From an uncultured Prevotellaceae bacterium (GTDB taxonomy: Bacteria > Bacteroidota > Bacteroidia > Bacteroidales > Muribaculaceae): a DNA stretch of 52,941 nucleotides. Shown here in pieces: positions 33,026 through 40,728 of the stretch (the first letter of the stretch is position 1; the number at the start of each line of letters is the position of its first letter). The stretch covers positions 1 to 52,941 of the forward strand of contig CAMYUW010000016.1 in NCBI GenBank assembly GCA_947302275.1, written 5' to 3'. A program made the translations under genes and the position numbers. The notes under the pieces were generated by a model that saw nothing but the letters and a program-made list of their open reading frames with translations, did no database searches and was not told the DNA's origin.

Positions 33026-33061
33026 GTGCAAAAAGTGAAAACTATAGTGCTTTTTGTGAAA
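33026..33061 (+). promoter_or_regulatory. Tandem direct half-sites, probable AraC operator
   Basis: The pattern GTGC-5N-GTGAAA occurs at 33026-33040 and again at 33047-33061, exactly 21 bp (two helical turns) apart. The second half-site ends about 22 bp upstream of a -7 box TAATTTTG (33084-33091), so it overlaps the place of the -33 element, as expected for an activator. Binding by the divergent AraC protein is inferred. Confidence 0.65.
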
Positions 33062-33083
33062 CTTCGGCACCAGAGAATCATTG

Positions 33084-33091
33084 TAATTTTG
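33084..33091 (+). promoter_or_regulatory. -7 box for the 33141-37333 operon
   Basis: TAATTTTG, 50 bp before the first ATG. No good -33 box, which fits a promoter that depends on an activator. Confidence 0.6.
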
Positions 33092-33140
33092 CATTCAGAA
33101 TTAAGAACATATAACCCGAAAACGCTAAACGATTATAGAT

Positions 33141-33692
33141 ATGATGGATATTTTCAAGAAATTAAGTTCAGGGGCTGATGTCGATATGGCAACGCCTGAG
33201 TATGCGGTAGCCATCCAGGAGATGGGGCGCTGTAACATGATTTGTCATCGCATCAACACCACCGAACCCGATATGGAAAAAATACGTCCTATGGAGGAGG
33301 AACTGTTCAATGGCGGACTAGACAAGACGAGTTACATCATGCCGCCGATGCAGATTGACTTCGGTTGCCAGATGAAGATTGGCAAGGGTGTGTTTGTCAA
33401 TCACTCGCTGACGTGCATGGCCGCAGGCGGCATCACCATCGACGACGGCGTGATGATAGGGCCTAACGTGCGCATTGTCACCGATAACCATGATTTTGAT
33501 AACCGCATGGTGCTGCGCTGCAACCCCGTCCACATCGGCCGTAATGCGTGGATAGGCGTGGGAGCCATCATTCTGCCTGGAGTGACTATCGGCGAGAATG
33601 CCGTTATCGCGGCGGGTGCCGTTGTGACCAAGGATGTGGCGCCCAGCACTATTGTGGGCGGCAATCCGGCAAAATTGATTAAAACCATATAA
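33141..33692 (+). CDS. Hexapeptide-repeat O-acetyltransferase (maltose/galactoside acetyltransferase-like)
   Basis: 183 residues. A helical N-terminus ([14 protein letters not shown] helices, about 1-60) precedes a left-handed beta helix: [57 protein letters not shown]. The expected catalytic His is in TDNHDFDNR. Family members use acetyl-CoA to acetylate sugar hydroxyls. It is the first gene of a six-gene operon of redox enzymes and resembles the first gene (38503) of the second operon, so it may acetylate a product shared by both. Substrate unknown. Confidence 0.88.
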   Translation: MMDIFKKLSSGADVDMATPEYAVAIQEMGRCNMICHRINTTEPDMEKIRPMEEELFNGGLDKTSYIMPPMQIDFGCQMKIGKGVFVNHSLTCMAAGGITIDDGVMIGPNVRIVTDNHDFDNRMVLRCNPVHIGRNAWIGVGAIILPGVTIGENAVIAAGAVVTKDVAPSTIVGGNPAKLIKTI

Positions 33693-33709
33693 GTACAGGA
33701 GGACAGAAT

Positions 33710-34558
33710 ATGATTTTTGACAGAAACGAAAAGAAAGCAGTAGTGGCACTGTTGGGTGCCGGAAGTATGGGAACCGCCATCGTGCGCCGCATTGCAGCCG
33801 GAAAGAAGATCCTGCTGGGTGACATCAGCGAGAAGGCGCTGGAACGCGTAGGCGAGGACTTCAAACGCAGCGGATATGATGTGGAGACCATGGTGGTGAA
33901 CGCCTTGCAAAAGGACAGCGTGGAGGCATTTGCCAGCAAGGCCGCCGAGCTGGGTCCCGTGATGTATTTCATCGACACTGCCGGTGCATCGCCTAATCAG
34001 GCCAGTCCGGAGCACATTGTGGATCTCGACATGGTGGGCACGGGCTACGCCGTGGATGCTTTTGGAGAAGTGATGGCCGAAGGAGGCGCAGGACTTATCA
34101 TCTCGAGCCAGGCCGCTTATATGTATCCCATCCCCAACGACATCGAACTGCAACTCGTGAACACTCCGACCGAAGGTCTGAAGGACGTTCAGTTCATCCA
34201 GGAAGTGGCCATGCAGAACTCAGGCTTTGCCTACATGATTGCCAAGCGCATGAACCACTTGCAGGCGCAGCGTGCCGCTGCCACCAGTTGGCGCAAACGT
34301 CGTGCCCGCATCAACACGATCTCTCCGGGCGTTATCGTCACCCCGCTGGCTTATGACGAGTTCAACGCCAATGGTGAGGGTTACCAACGCATGATTGATG
34401 CCTCGGCCGCACAGCGAACAGGCACGAGTGACGAGATTGCCGAGGCTGCAGCCTTCCTGCTTGGTGAGCATGCTCGTTTTATCACCGGTACAGACTTGCT
34501 CATTGATGGCGGTGTCATCGCTGCTATCCGTACAGGAGAATTTAAACTTTGGCAATAA
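33710..34558 (+). CDS. Atypical short-chain dehydrogenase/reductase
   Basis: 282 residues. The SDR-type Rossmann start is shifted to VVALLGAGSMGTAIVRR, so the glycine motif is GAGSMG rather than the usual TGxxxGIG. The catalytic parts are visible: LIISSQAAY (Ser), YMIAK (Tyr-x3-Lys) and INTISPGVIVTPLA, with GTDLLIDGGV near the end. An extra segment of about 40 residues lies between Ser and Tyr. NAD(P)-dependent reduction or oxidation of a carbonyl or alcohol is expected. A paralog of the same subtype is three genes downstream (36051). Gap to the previous gene is 17 bp. Confidence 0.88.
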   Translation: MIFDRNEKKAVVALLGAGSMGTAIVRRIAAGKKILLGDISEKALERVGEDFKRSGYDVETMVVNALQKDSVEAFASKAAELGPVMYFIDTAGASPNQASPEHIVDLDMVGTGYAVDAFGEVMAEGGAGLIISSQAAYMYPIPNDIELQLVNTPTEGLKDVQFIQEVAMQNSGFAYMIAKRMNHLQAQRAAATSWRKRRARINTISPGVIVTPLAYDEFNANGEGYQRMIDASAAQRTGTSDEIAEAAAFLLGEHARFITGTDLLIDGGVIAAIRTGEFKLWQ

Positions 34559-34569
34559 TAATTGAAAAA

Positions 34570-35175
34570 ATGAGTATCAAGAATATCATCACAATCGCGC
34601 TGGCATTGCTCGTATCGACATCATGCAGCGGCCAGGCAAAACAAGAAAAAGATATGGAAACTAAAGGTAAAGCTTTGGTAGTGTTCTTCTCACATGCGGG
34701 AGACAACTACTCGGTAGGAAACATCGAAGTGGGCAACACCAAGATCGTAGCCGACTACATCAGTGAAATGACGGGTGCCGATCAGTTTGAGATTGTGACG
34801 CACAAGTATGATGGCATGGCTTACACGCCGTTAATCAATCTTGCACAGGAAGAAGCTAATAATGGTGAACTTCCCGAGTATGAGGGCGACGTGGACTTAG
34901 CTCCCTACGACACCGTTTTCATTGGCGGTCCCGTGTGGTGGGGCACTTATCCCCAGGTAATGTTCACCTTCTTCAAGAAGCATGGCGACGATCTGCAGGG
35001 CAAGACGGTTATTCCCTTTACCACCCACGAGGGAAGCGGTTTGGCCAATTGTGTGGAAGACGTGAAAGCGGCTTTCCCTGGTGCTAACGTCACCAAGGGC
35101 TTCAGCATCTACGGCCACGAGGTGCGCACCGGAAAGGCCAAGGTGGAGAAGTGGCTGAAAGGTATTAGGTTTTAG
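34570..35175 (+). CDS. Lipoprotein-type flavodoxin
   Basis: 201 residues from the ATG at 34570. The signal MSIKNIITIALALLVSTS-C has a lipobox, so this flavodoxin is probably anchored outside the cytoplasm. The flavodoxin-like domain shows VVFFSHAGDNYSVG (phosphate loop), VFIGGPVWWGTYPQVM (the second FMN loop) and FTTHEGSGLANCVEDV. It would carry FMN as electron carrier or quinone reductase. It overlaps no other gene and sits between an SDR and an aldo/keto reductase in one operon. The last codons GIRF-stop lie in a heptad array. Confidence 0.88.
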   Translation: MSIKNIITIALALLVSTSCSGQAKQEKDMETKGKALVVFFSHAGDNYSVGNIEVGNTKIVADYISEMTGADQFEIVTHKYDGMAYTPLINLAQEEANNGELPEYEGDVDLAPYDTVFIGGPVWWGTYPQVMFTFFKKHGDDLQGKTVIPFTTHEGSGLANCVEDVKAAFPGANVTKGFSIYGHEVRTGKAKVEKWLKGIRF

Positions 35176-35180
35176 GTATT
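35160..35180. repeat. Short heptad array at the flavodoxin gene end
   Basis: Three units, AGGTATT, AGGTTTT, AGGTATT; the TAG stop of the flavodoxin gene (35173-35175) spans two of them. Confidence 0.75.
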
Positions 35181-35200
35181 ATTCTTATAATTAAAGAATT

Positions 35201-36046
35201 ATGGAATACATTAAGTTATCTAATGGCGTTGAGATGCCGACTCTGGGTTACGGCGTTTTTCTGGTGAGTCCTGACGAGTGTGAGCGATGTGTGAGTGATG
35301 CGCTGAGCGTGGGTTACCGCCTGATTGATACTGCTCAGGCTTACCAAAACGAGGAGGGCGTAGGCAATGCCTGGCGCAAGAGCGGCATCAAGCGTGAAGA
35401 CCTGTTCCTTGTGACAAAAGTGTGGATCAGCAATGCGGGCGAAGAAAAGGCTGCGAAGAGCATTGACGAGAGCCTGCGCAAGTTGCAGACGGAGTACATC
35501 GATCTTTTGCTCATCCACCAGGCCTATGGCGACGTGTTCGGCTCATGGCGGGCGATGGAGAAGGCTTATCGTGCCGGCAAGGTGCGCGCCATCGGCGTGA
35601 GCAACTTCCAGGCAGGCCGCTTCTTTGACTTTGCCCATTACGTGGATGTGAAGCCGATGGTGAACCAGTTGCAGTGCAACACGCTCATCCAGCAGACGGG
35701 CATCGAGCCAATACATGATGAGTTCGGCACGAAGATGATGGCATGGGGACCGCTGGGCGGACAGGGTGTCGATGGCATTGTCAAGAGCGAGGAACTGGCA
35801 GCCATTGGCGCCAAGTACAATAAGAATGCCGCTCAGGTGGCCCTGCGCTGGCTCACTCAGCGCGGCATCGTAGCCATTCCCAAGTCTAGCCACAAAGATC
35901 GCATGGCTCAGAACTTCGATATTTTCGACTTTACGCTGACCAACGAAGAGATGGCTCAGATTGCCAAGTTCAACCAGCATGACACAGGCACCATCAACTT
36001 TGGCGACCCGCAGTTTGTGAAGTATCTGATCGAGAATTACGGATAA
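35201..36046 (+). CDS. Aldo/keto reductase
   Basis: 281 residues, (beta/alpha)8 NADPH-dependent reductase of aldehydes and ketones. Tetrad: Asp and Tyr in LIDTAQAYQNE, Lys in FLVTKVWIS, His in LLLIHQAYGD. Cofactor part GIVAIPKSSHKDRMAQN near the C-terminus. Most like the 2,5-diketogluconate reductase group (DkgA type), which also reduces methylglyoxal. It is fourth in the AraC-linked operon, 4 bp before the second SDR. The exact substrate is not known. Confidence 0.94.
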   Translation: MEYIKLSNGVEMPTLGYGVFLVSPDECERCVSDALSVGYRLIDTAQAYQNEEGVGNAWRKSGIKREDLFLVTKVWISNAGEEKAAKSIDESLRKLQTEYIDLLLIHQAYGDVFGSWRAMEKAYRAGKVRAIGVSNFQAGRFFDFAHYVDVKPMVNQLQCNTLIQQTGIEPIHDEFGTKMMAWGPLGGQGVDGIVKSEELAAIGAKYNKNAAQVALRWLTQRGIVAIPKSSHKDRMAQNFDIFDFTLTNEEMAQIAKFNQHDTGTINFGDPQFVKYLIENYG

Positions 36047-36050
36047 GTCC

Positions 36051-36887
36051 ATGGAGAAAGCAATCACGGTACTAGTGGGTGCTGGCAGCATCGGCCTGGC
36101 GATTATCCGTCGCGTGTCGGCGGGACGGCACATCGTGTTGGCCGACAACTCGGTAGAGAATGCCCAGCGTGCTGCCAAGACGCTGGAGGACGCGGGGTTT
36201 GAATGCTCCGTCATCCCATGCGACTTGGGTTTCAAGGAGGATATCCTGCGCCTTGTAGAGTTTGCAACCAGCAAGGGCGAAGTGGTGAACATGGTGAATG
36301 CGGCTGGCGTGTCGCCGTCGCAGGCTCCCGTCGAGGAAATCCTGCGGGTGGACCTCTATGGCACGAGCGTGCTACTGGAGGAATTTGGCAAGGTGATTGC
36401 CCAGGGCGGCTCGGGTGTAATCATCTCCTCGCAGAGCGGTCACCGCCTGCCGGCATTGCCCCAGGAACAAAACGACGCCTTAGCCACAACTCCCGTTGAC
36501 GAACTGCTCGAGCTGCCGTTCCTGACGGAAATCAACGACACGCTCAAGGCTTACCAGTACTCCAAGCGCTGCAATGTGCTGCGCGTGATGATGGAGGCCA
36601 CGCGATGGGGACGTCGCGGAGCCACCATCAACTCAATTTCACCAGGCATCATCATCACACCGCTGGCCAATGACGAACTGCATGGCCCCCGCAAAGACGG
36701 CTATCTGAAGATGATTGAGGGTATGCCAGCCCGTCGCGCCGGCACCCCCGACGAGGTGGGTGACCTGGCCGAGTTCCTGATGTCCTCGCGCGGACGTTTC
36801 ATCAGCGGTGCCGACCTGCTTATTGATGGCGGCTGCACTGCAAGCTACTGGTATGGTGATCTGCAGTACCTCAAGTCCACTCACTGA
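36051..36887 (+). CDS. Atypical short-chain dehydrogenase/reductase, paralog
   Basis: 278 residues. The start ITVLVGAGSIGLAIIRRVSAG has the same GAGSxG glycine motif as the 33710 protein. Other parts: VNMVNAAGVSPSQAPVEE, VIISSQSGHRLP (Ser), YQYSK (Tyr-x3-Lys), INSISPGIIITPLAND and GADLLIDGGCTA. The long Ser-to-Tyr insert is also shared. Two such proteins in one operon may form a hetero-oligomer or act on successive carbonyls. The stop overlaps the next ATG by one base (TGATG). Confidence 0.88.
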   Translation: MEKAITVLVGAGSIGLAIIRRVSAGRHIVLADNSVENAQRAAKTLEDAGFECSVIPCDLGFKEDILRLVEFATSKGEVVNMVNAAGVSPSQAPVEEILRVDLYGTSVLLEEFGKVIAQGGSGVIISSQSGHRLPALPQEQNDALATTPVDELLELPFLTEINDTLKAYQYSKRCNVLRVMMEATRWGRRGATINSISPGIIITPLANDELHGPRKDGYLKMIEGMPARRAGTPDEVGDLAEFLMSSRGRFISGADLLIDGGCTASYWYGDLQYLKSTH

Positions 36888-37333
36888 TGCGACCGCTGCT
36901 CATCATCCTGTTTTCAGGGCTGGCAATCACGTTATTTGGTCTACAGAAAGGAGACGATAGAACGATGGACGACAAAGGGCAGATTATCGCGCTCTACCGC
37001 GAGATGTACCAGGCAATGGTGGACAAGGATACCGCCACGCTCAACCGCATTTATGCACCAGAGTTTGTACTGGTACACATGACCGGAATGCGGCAGTCCA
37101 AGCAGGCCTATATCGGTGCCATTGCCGATGGCACGCTGAACTATTACTCGGCCGAGCATGAACAAATGACGGTGACCGCCGACAATGAACGGGCTACACT
37201 GCAGGGCCGCAGCCGCGTGTCGGCCGCGGTCTTTGGCGGTGGTCGCCACACCTGGCCGCTGCAGCTCACATTCCACTTGATCAAGCGTGACGGCCAATGG
37301 CTGTTCACTAGTGCAACGGCATCGACATTCTAA
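36887..37333 (+). CDS. DUF4440/SnoaL-like (NTF2-fold) protein
   Basis: 148 residues with a hydrophobic N-terminus (MRPLLIILFSGLAITLFG) that may be a signal peptide. The NTF2-like domain reads IIALYREMYQAMVDKDTATL, NRIYAPEFVLVHMTGM, then RSRVSAAVFGGGRHTWPLQL and DGQWLFTSATAS. Such folds bind or isomerise small molecules, but no catalytic role can be named. It is the last gene of the 33141-37333 operon, starts at the overlapping TGATG and ends 8 bp from the convergent AraC gene. Confidence 0.85.
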   Translation: MRPLLIILFSGLAITLFGLQKGDDRTMDDKGQIIALYREMYQAMVDKDTATLNRIYAPEFVLVHMTGMRQSKQAYIGAIADGTLNYYSAEHEQMTVTADNERATLQGRSRVSAAVFGGGRHTWPLQLTFHLIKRDGQWLFTSATASTF

Positions 37334-37341
37334 CGCTATAC

Positions 37342-38235
37342 TTATTTACCGAGATACTCGCTGGGGGTGAGGCCTGTTACTCGCTTGAAGAGGCGGGTGA
37401 AATGGTGCGGAAAGTCAAAGCCGAGCAGGCGTGAGGTTTCGCTGACGTTGTGACCGTGCATCAGCAGGCTTTTGGCTTGGTTGATGATAAAGGCGTGAAT
37501 GTAGCCGATGGCCGTGCCTCCAGTGGACTTGCGGATAATGTCACCGAAATATCTGGGCGAATAGGCCAATTCCGAAGCGCAATAGGCAACGGTGGGAAGG
37601 CCTTCCGAAAGTTGGCGCCCCTCACTGAAGTACTTTTGCAGCAGGCCGTGAAACCGTTTCAGCAAGTCGTCACCGCCCCGATCCTCTTGAGAGAGTTGTC
37701 GCAGGTAGATGCGATTACAGTATTCCAACAGCAGTCGCAGGTATGCAATCAGGATGCTCTTGAGGGTGGGCGAGTCGTCGTGATCGGTCAGCTCCTGCCG
37801 CATTAGGGTGAGCAGTTGTGAGATGCGGAGCCATTCGTCTGGCTCCATGCGCAGGGAGTCGTCGTAGAAATAAGAGAAAAACGGATAACGGTTCATGTGG
37901 TGTTCCAGTTCAGAACCATGCAGCAGTTCTGGTGACCACAATAGCGCCCATCCGCTCAGCGAGATCCGTTCGCCGTTATCCTCCAGTCCGCCCAGTTGGC
38001 CAGGTGCGACAGCGATGATTGAGGCATCATCGGTCTGTATGGTTTTCATGCCGTAGGAGAGAATCTTGGGAAATTGCCGTTGGATGAAGAGTCCATAGAC
38101 ACTGTAGTTGTTTAGGCTGTGGCGAAAAGGAGCCAACTCATCATAGTGGATGATGCTGACCAGCGGATGCAGCTCGGGAGCCTCTACAAACCGAGCATAA
38201 TCGTTAGGCGTGTCAACTTTCAGAATATTCTTCAT
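37342..38235 (-). CDS. AraC-family transcriptional regulator
   Basis: 297 residues. The N-terminal sensor region (about 1-165) includes DYARFVEAPELHPLVSIIHY and LNNYSVYGLFIQ. The C-terminal helix-turn-helix pair has LPTVAYCASELAYSPRYFG and HNVSETSRLLGFDFPHHFTR, ending VTGLTPSEYL. It is divergent from the 38503-41741 operon, its probable target, and convergent with the first operon. It is clearly paralogous to the AraC gene at 51225, along the full length, including the first 50 residues. Confidence 0.93.
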   Translation of the reverse strand: MKNILKVDTPNDYARFVEAPELHPLVSIIHYDELAPFRHSLNNYSVYGLFIQRQFPKILSYGMKTIQTDDASIIAVAPGQLGGLEDNGERISLSGWALLWSPELLHGSELEHHMNRYPFFSYFYDDSLRMEPDEWLRISQLLTLMRQELTDHDDSPTLKSILIAYLRLLLEYCNRIYLRQLSQEDRGGDDLLKRFHGLLQKYFSEGRQLSEGLPTVAYCASELAYSPRYFGDIIRKSTGGTAIGYIHAFIINQAKSLLMHGHNVSETSRLLGFDFPHHFTRLFKRVTGLTPSEYLGK

Positions 38236-38236
38236 T

Positions 38237-38277
38237 AACGTTCTAAGTTTTAAGTACGATTACTAACGCCTAAAATA
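38237..38277. repeat. Heptad array at the 5' side of the 37342 AraC gene
   Basis: Seven-bp-period units (minus strand TTAGGCG, TTAGTAA, TCGTACT, TAAAACT, TAGAACG) directly upstream of the start codon, before the -7 box at 38283-38290. Confidence 0.65.
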
Positions 38278-38282
38278 TAGTG

Positions 38283-38290
38283 CAAAGATA
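38283..38290 (-). promoter_or_regulatory. -7 box of the 37342 AraC gene
   Basis: Minus strand TATCTTTG; a TTTG at 38314-38317 stands 23 bp upstream, slightly long for the consensus. The leader would contain the heptad array. Confidence 0.55.
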
Positions 38291-38409
38291 TAAAAAAAAC
38301 GGGAAAATTAAGCCAAAAATGGTATCAAATTATGCGAGAAACAGTTGTTTTCGTTGAAATTGGTATATTGTCAGCCAATTTGTGTAATACCATTGTCAAA
38401 TAGATTGTT

Positions 38410-38417
38410 TAATTTTG
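38410..38417 (+). promoter_or_regulatory. -7 box for the 38503-41741 operon
   Basis: TAATTTTG with no -33 element at the usual distance, again consistent with activator control. The 85-bp leader contains a heptad array. Confidence 0.55.
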
Positions 38418-38433
38418 CATTGTATTCGAGACC

Positions 38434-38500
38434 TTAGTCACTAGCCACTAGCATTAACAGATACAAACGACTAGCGACTTAAAACTAACAACAACTGACT
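38434..38500. repeat. CTAG-type heptad array before the second operon
   Basis: Nine 7-bp units (TTAGTCA, CTAGCCA, CTAGCAT, TAACAGA, TACAAAC, GACTAGC, GACTTAA, AACTAAC, AACAACT) fill the leader up to the ATG at 38503. Parts recur in inverted form after the operon (41731-41852). Confidence 0.75.
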
Positions 38501-38502
38501 AT

Positions 38503-39072
38503 ATGACGATACAAGAATTCAGGGATTATATGGCATCGGGCAAGCCTATTGAGGGCGGTTCTGAGGTACACATGATGTTTCATCGACTTTCTCAGGAGGC
38601 TTTGCAGATCACGGCCGAAATCAATGGCAAGTACCACACCCCCGAGGAGCTGCACGGCTTGCTTGAGAAACTTTGGGGACGTGAGTTTCCCCAAAGCGTT
38701 GGGATGTTCCCTCCGTTCTATACCGACTGCGGCAAGAATACCGTTGTGGGTGAACGCGTATTCATCAATATGGGCTGCAAGTTCCAGGATCAGGGTGGCA
38801 TCACTATTGATGAGGGAGCGCTCATTGGCCACAATGTTGTGCTGGCGACACTCAACCACATGATTGAGCCGGACAAACGTGCCGGAATGACTTATGCGCC
38901 AATCCACATTGGAAAGAACGTCTGGATTGGGGCAAACGCCACCGTTCTTGCTGGCGTCACTATCGGTGATGGTGCTATCGTGGCTGCTGGCGCTGTTGTC
39001 ACCAACGATGTAGCGCCCAACACGGTTGTTGGCGGCGTTCCGGCCAAAGTCATCAAGAAGATTGAAGTATAA
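38503..39072 (+). CDS. Hexapeptide-repeat O-acetyltransferase
   Basis: 189 residues. The N-terminal helical part (about 1-65; [20 protein letters not shown]) is followed by a left-handed beta helix with [46 protein letters not shown] and [16 protein letters not shown]. Likely catalytic His in [10 protein letters not shown]. It is similar to the 33141 protein and also comes first in an AraC-linked operon. Acetyl-CoA-dependent O-acetylation of a sugar or similar alcohol is the family role. Confidence 0.9.
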   Translation: MTIQEFRDYMASGKPIEGGSEVHMMFHRLSQEALQITAEINGKYHTPEELHGLLEKLWGREFPQSVGMFPPFYTDCGKNTVVGERVFINMGCKFQDQGGITIDEGALIGHNVVLATLNHMIEPDKRAGMTYAPIHIGKNVWIGANATVLAGVTIGDGAIVAAGAVVTNDVAPNTVVGGVPAKVIKKIEV

Positions 39073-39091
39073 AATATAAGATATTTAGGAT

Positions 39092-39628
39092 ATGAAAAAA
39101 GTGACTGTCATTTCAACGAGCCTGCGCCATGGCTCAAACAGCGATATGCTGGCCGACCAGTTTGTTGCAGGTGCTAAAGCCGCCGGACATGAGGTGGAGA
39201 AGATATCTCTCGTGGGCAAGAACATTCAATTCTGCAAGGGCTGTCTTGCCTGTCAGAAGCTGGGCCGGTGTGTCATCAATGATGATGTAAACGATATCAT
39301 GGCCAAGGTGCTGAAGGCCGATGTCGTAGCATGGGCAACTCCCATCTATTATTATGAGATGAGCGGGCAGATGAAGACGCTCATTGACCGCATGAACGCC
39401 ATGTATCCGCAGGATTATCAGTTCCGCGATATTTATCTGATGACCACAGCTGCCGAAGATGAGGAGCATACTCCCAAGCGTGCCGAGGCTGGTCTGATGG
39501 GATGGATAGACTGTTATCCCAAGAGCCGTTTGGCTGGCGTCCTTTTTTGTGGAGGCGTGAACAGGTCCGGTGAAATTGAGGGTATTCCCAAACTTCAGGA
39601 GGCATTTGAGTTAGGTAACAAAATATAG
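39092..39628 (+). CDS. Flavodoxin-fold NAD(P)H-dependent FMN reductase/iron-sulfur flavoprotein-like
   Basis: 178 residues. Starts VTVISTSLRHGSNSDML (the SxRxxSN FMN-binding pattern), with a cysteine cluster CKGCLACQKLGRCVIND (Cys-x2-Cys-x2-Cys-x5-Cys), then DVVAWATPIYYYEMSGQMK. Such proteins bind FMN and reduce quinones, nitro or azo compounds; the cysteine cluster may hold Fe-S or be structural. A related protein lies at 46918. Second gene of the 38503-41741 operon. Confidence 0.9.
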   Translation: MKKVTVISTSLRHGSNSDMLADQFVAGAKAAGHEVEKISLVGKNIQFCKGCLACQKLGRCVINDDVNDIMAKVLKADVVAWATPIYYYEMSGQMKTLIDRMNAMYPQDYQFRDIYLMTTAAEDEEHTPKRAEAGLMGWIDCYPKSRLAGVLFCGGVNRSGEIEGIPKLQEAFELGNKI

Positions 39629-39636
39629 TAAGAAAG

Positions 39637-40728
39637 ATGATGAAGAGAATTTTATTTGCAGTGGTGATGGGCATTATGCTTGTTGGCTGCACAACCAATG
39701 GTAGTAACAAAGATGATGATATGAAAACGACATTGAATTTGACTCAGGAGTGGGACAAGACATTCCCCAAAAGTGACAAAGTAGACCATAAGAAGGTCAC
39801 GTTTAAAAACCGCTATGGCATCGAACTGGCTGCAGATATGTACACCCCCAAGGGCGCTACAGGGAAGCTGGCTGCGATTGCCGTGAGTGGCCCGTTTGGC
39901 GCGGTGAAGGAACAATCGAGCGGCCTCTATGCCCAACATATGGCCGAGCGTGGATTCCTGACCATTGCTTTCGATCCCTCTTTTACTGGTGAGAGCGGTG
40001 GCGAGCCTCGTCGCATGGCATCTCCCGACATCAATACCGAGGATTTTCTGGCTGCTGTCGATTTCCTCTCGGTTCAGGAAAATGTTGACCCTGAACGTAT
40101 CGGTATCATTGGCATCTGCGGTTTTGGCGGTATGGCAGTCAATGCTGCGGCCCTCGATCCCCGCATCAAGGCTACTGTAGCCTCGACCATGTATGACATG
40201 AGCAAGGTGAATGTGGAAGGCTATTTCAAGAGCGAGGACAGCCGTGAGCAACGCATGGAGAAACGCAAGGCGATTGCTGCCCAGCGCACCGAGGATTACA
40301 AGTCAGGTACCTATAAGCGTGCCGGCGGTGTGATAGACCCGCTGCCCGAGGATGCACCATTCTTTGTGAAGGACTACTACGATTATTACAAGACCGAGCG
40401 CGGTTACCATGAGCGCAGCGGCAATTCCAATGACGGCTGGAACGTTATCGGCTGTCAGTCGTTCATGAACCAGCCCTTGCTTGCCTGGGCCCACGAGATT
40501 GAAAATCCCGTGCTGCTTATCCATGGCGAGAAAGCGCACTCGCGCTACTTCAGTGAATATGCCTTTGAGAAGATGACTGGCGTGAAGGTCGATGGCGTGA
40601 GCAAAACCGTGGGCAACAAGGAGTTGCTCATCATTCCCGGTGCGGTGCATACCGACCTCTATGACGACAAGAACGGAGAGATTCCTTACGACAAGATGGA
40701 GCAATTTTTTAAGGATAATCTGAAATGA
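39637..40728 (+). CDS. Alpha/beta hydrolase, lipoprotein (YcjY-like)
   Basis: 363 residues. Lipoprotein signal MMKRILFAVVMGIMLVG-C. The hydrolase fold is seen in GIELAADMYTPKG, the oxyanion part AVSGPFGAVKEQSS, the nucleophile elbow IGIIGICGFGG with Cys at the nucleophile place, LLIHGEKAHSRYFSE, and PGAVHTDLYD with the catalytic His. A Cys nucleophile is normal for this YcjY/dienelactone-hydrolase-like group. It could act on a lactone or ester outside the cytoplasm. It overlaps the next gene by 4 bp (ATGA). Confidence 0.88.
   Translation: MMKRILFAVVMGIMLVGCTTNGSNKDDDMKTTLNLTQEWDKTFPKSDKVDHKKVTFKNRYGIELAADMYTPKGATGKLAAIAVSGPFGAVKEQSSGLYAQHMAERGFLTIAFDPSFTGESGGEPRRMASPDINTEDFLAAVDFLSVQENVDPERIGIIGICGFGGMAVNAAALDPRIKATVASTMYDMSKVNVEGYFKSEDSREQRMEKRKAIAAQRTEDYKSGTYKRAGGVIDPLPEDAPFFVKDYYDYYKTERGYHERSGNSNDGWNVIGCQSFMNQPLLAWAHEIENPVLLIHGEKAHSRYFSEYAFEKMTGVKVDGVSKTVGNKELLIIPGAVHTDLYDDKNGEIPYDKMEQFFKDNLK

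Noticed and set aside
39637..40728. Loss of the catalytic Ser in the alpha/beta hydrolase
   Set aside because: Cys in the GICGFGG elbow is normal for YcjY/dienelactone-hydrolase-like members, so the enzyme is probably active.
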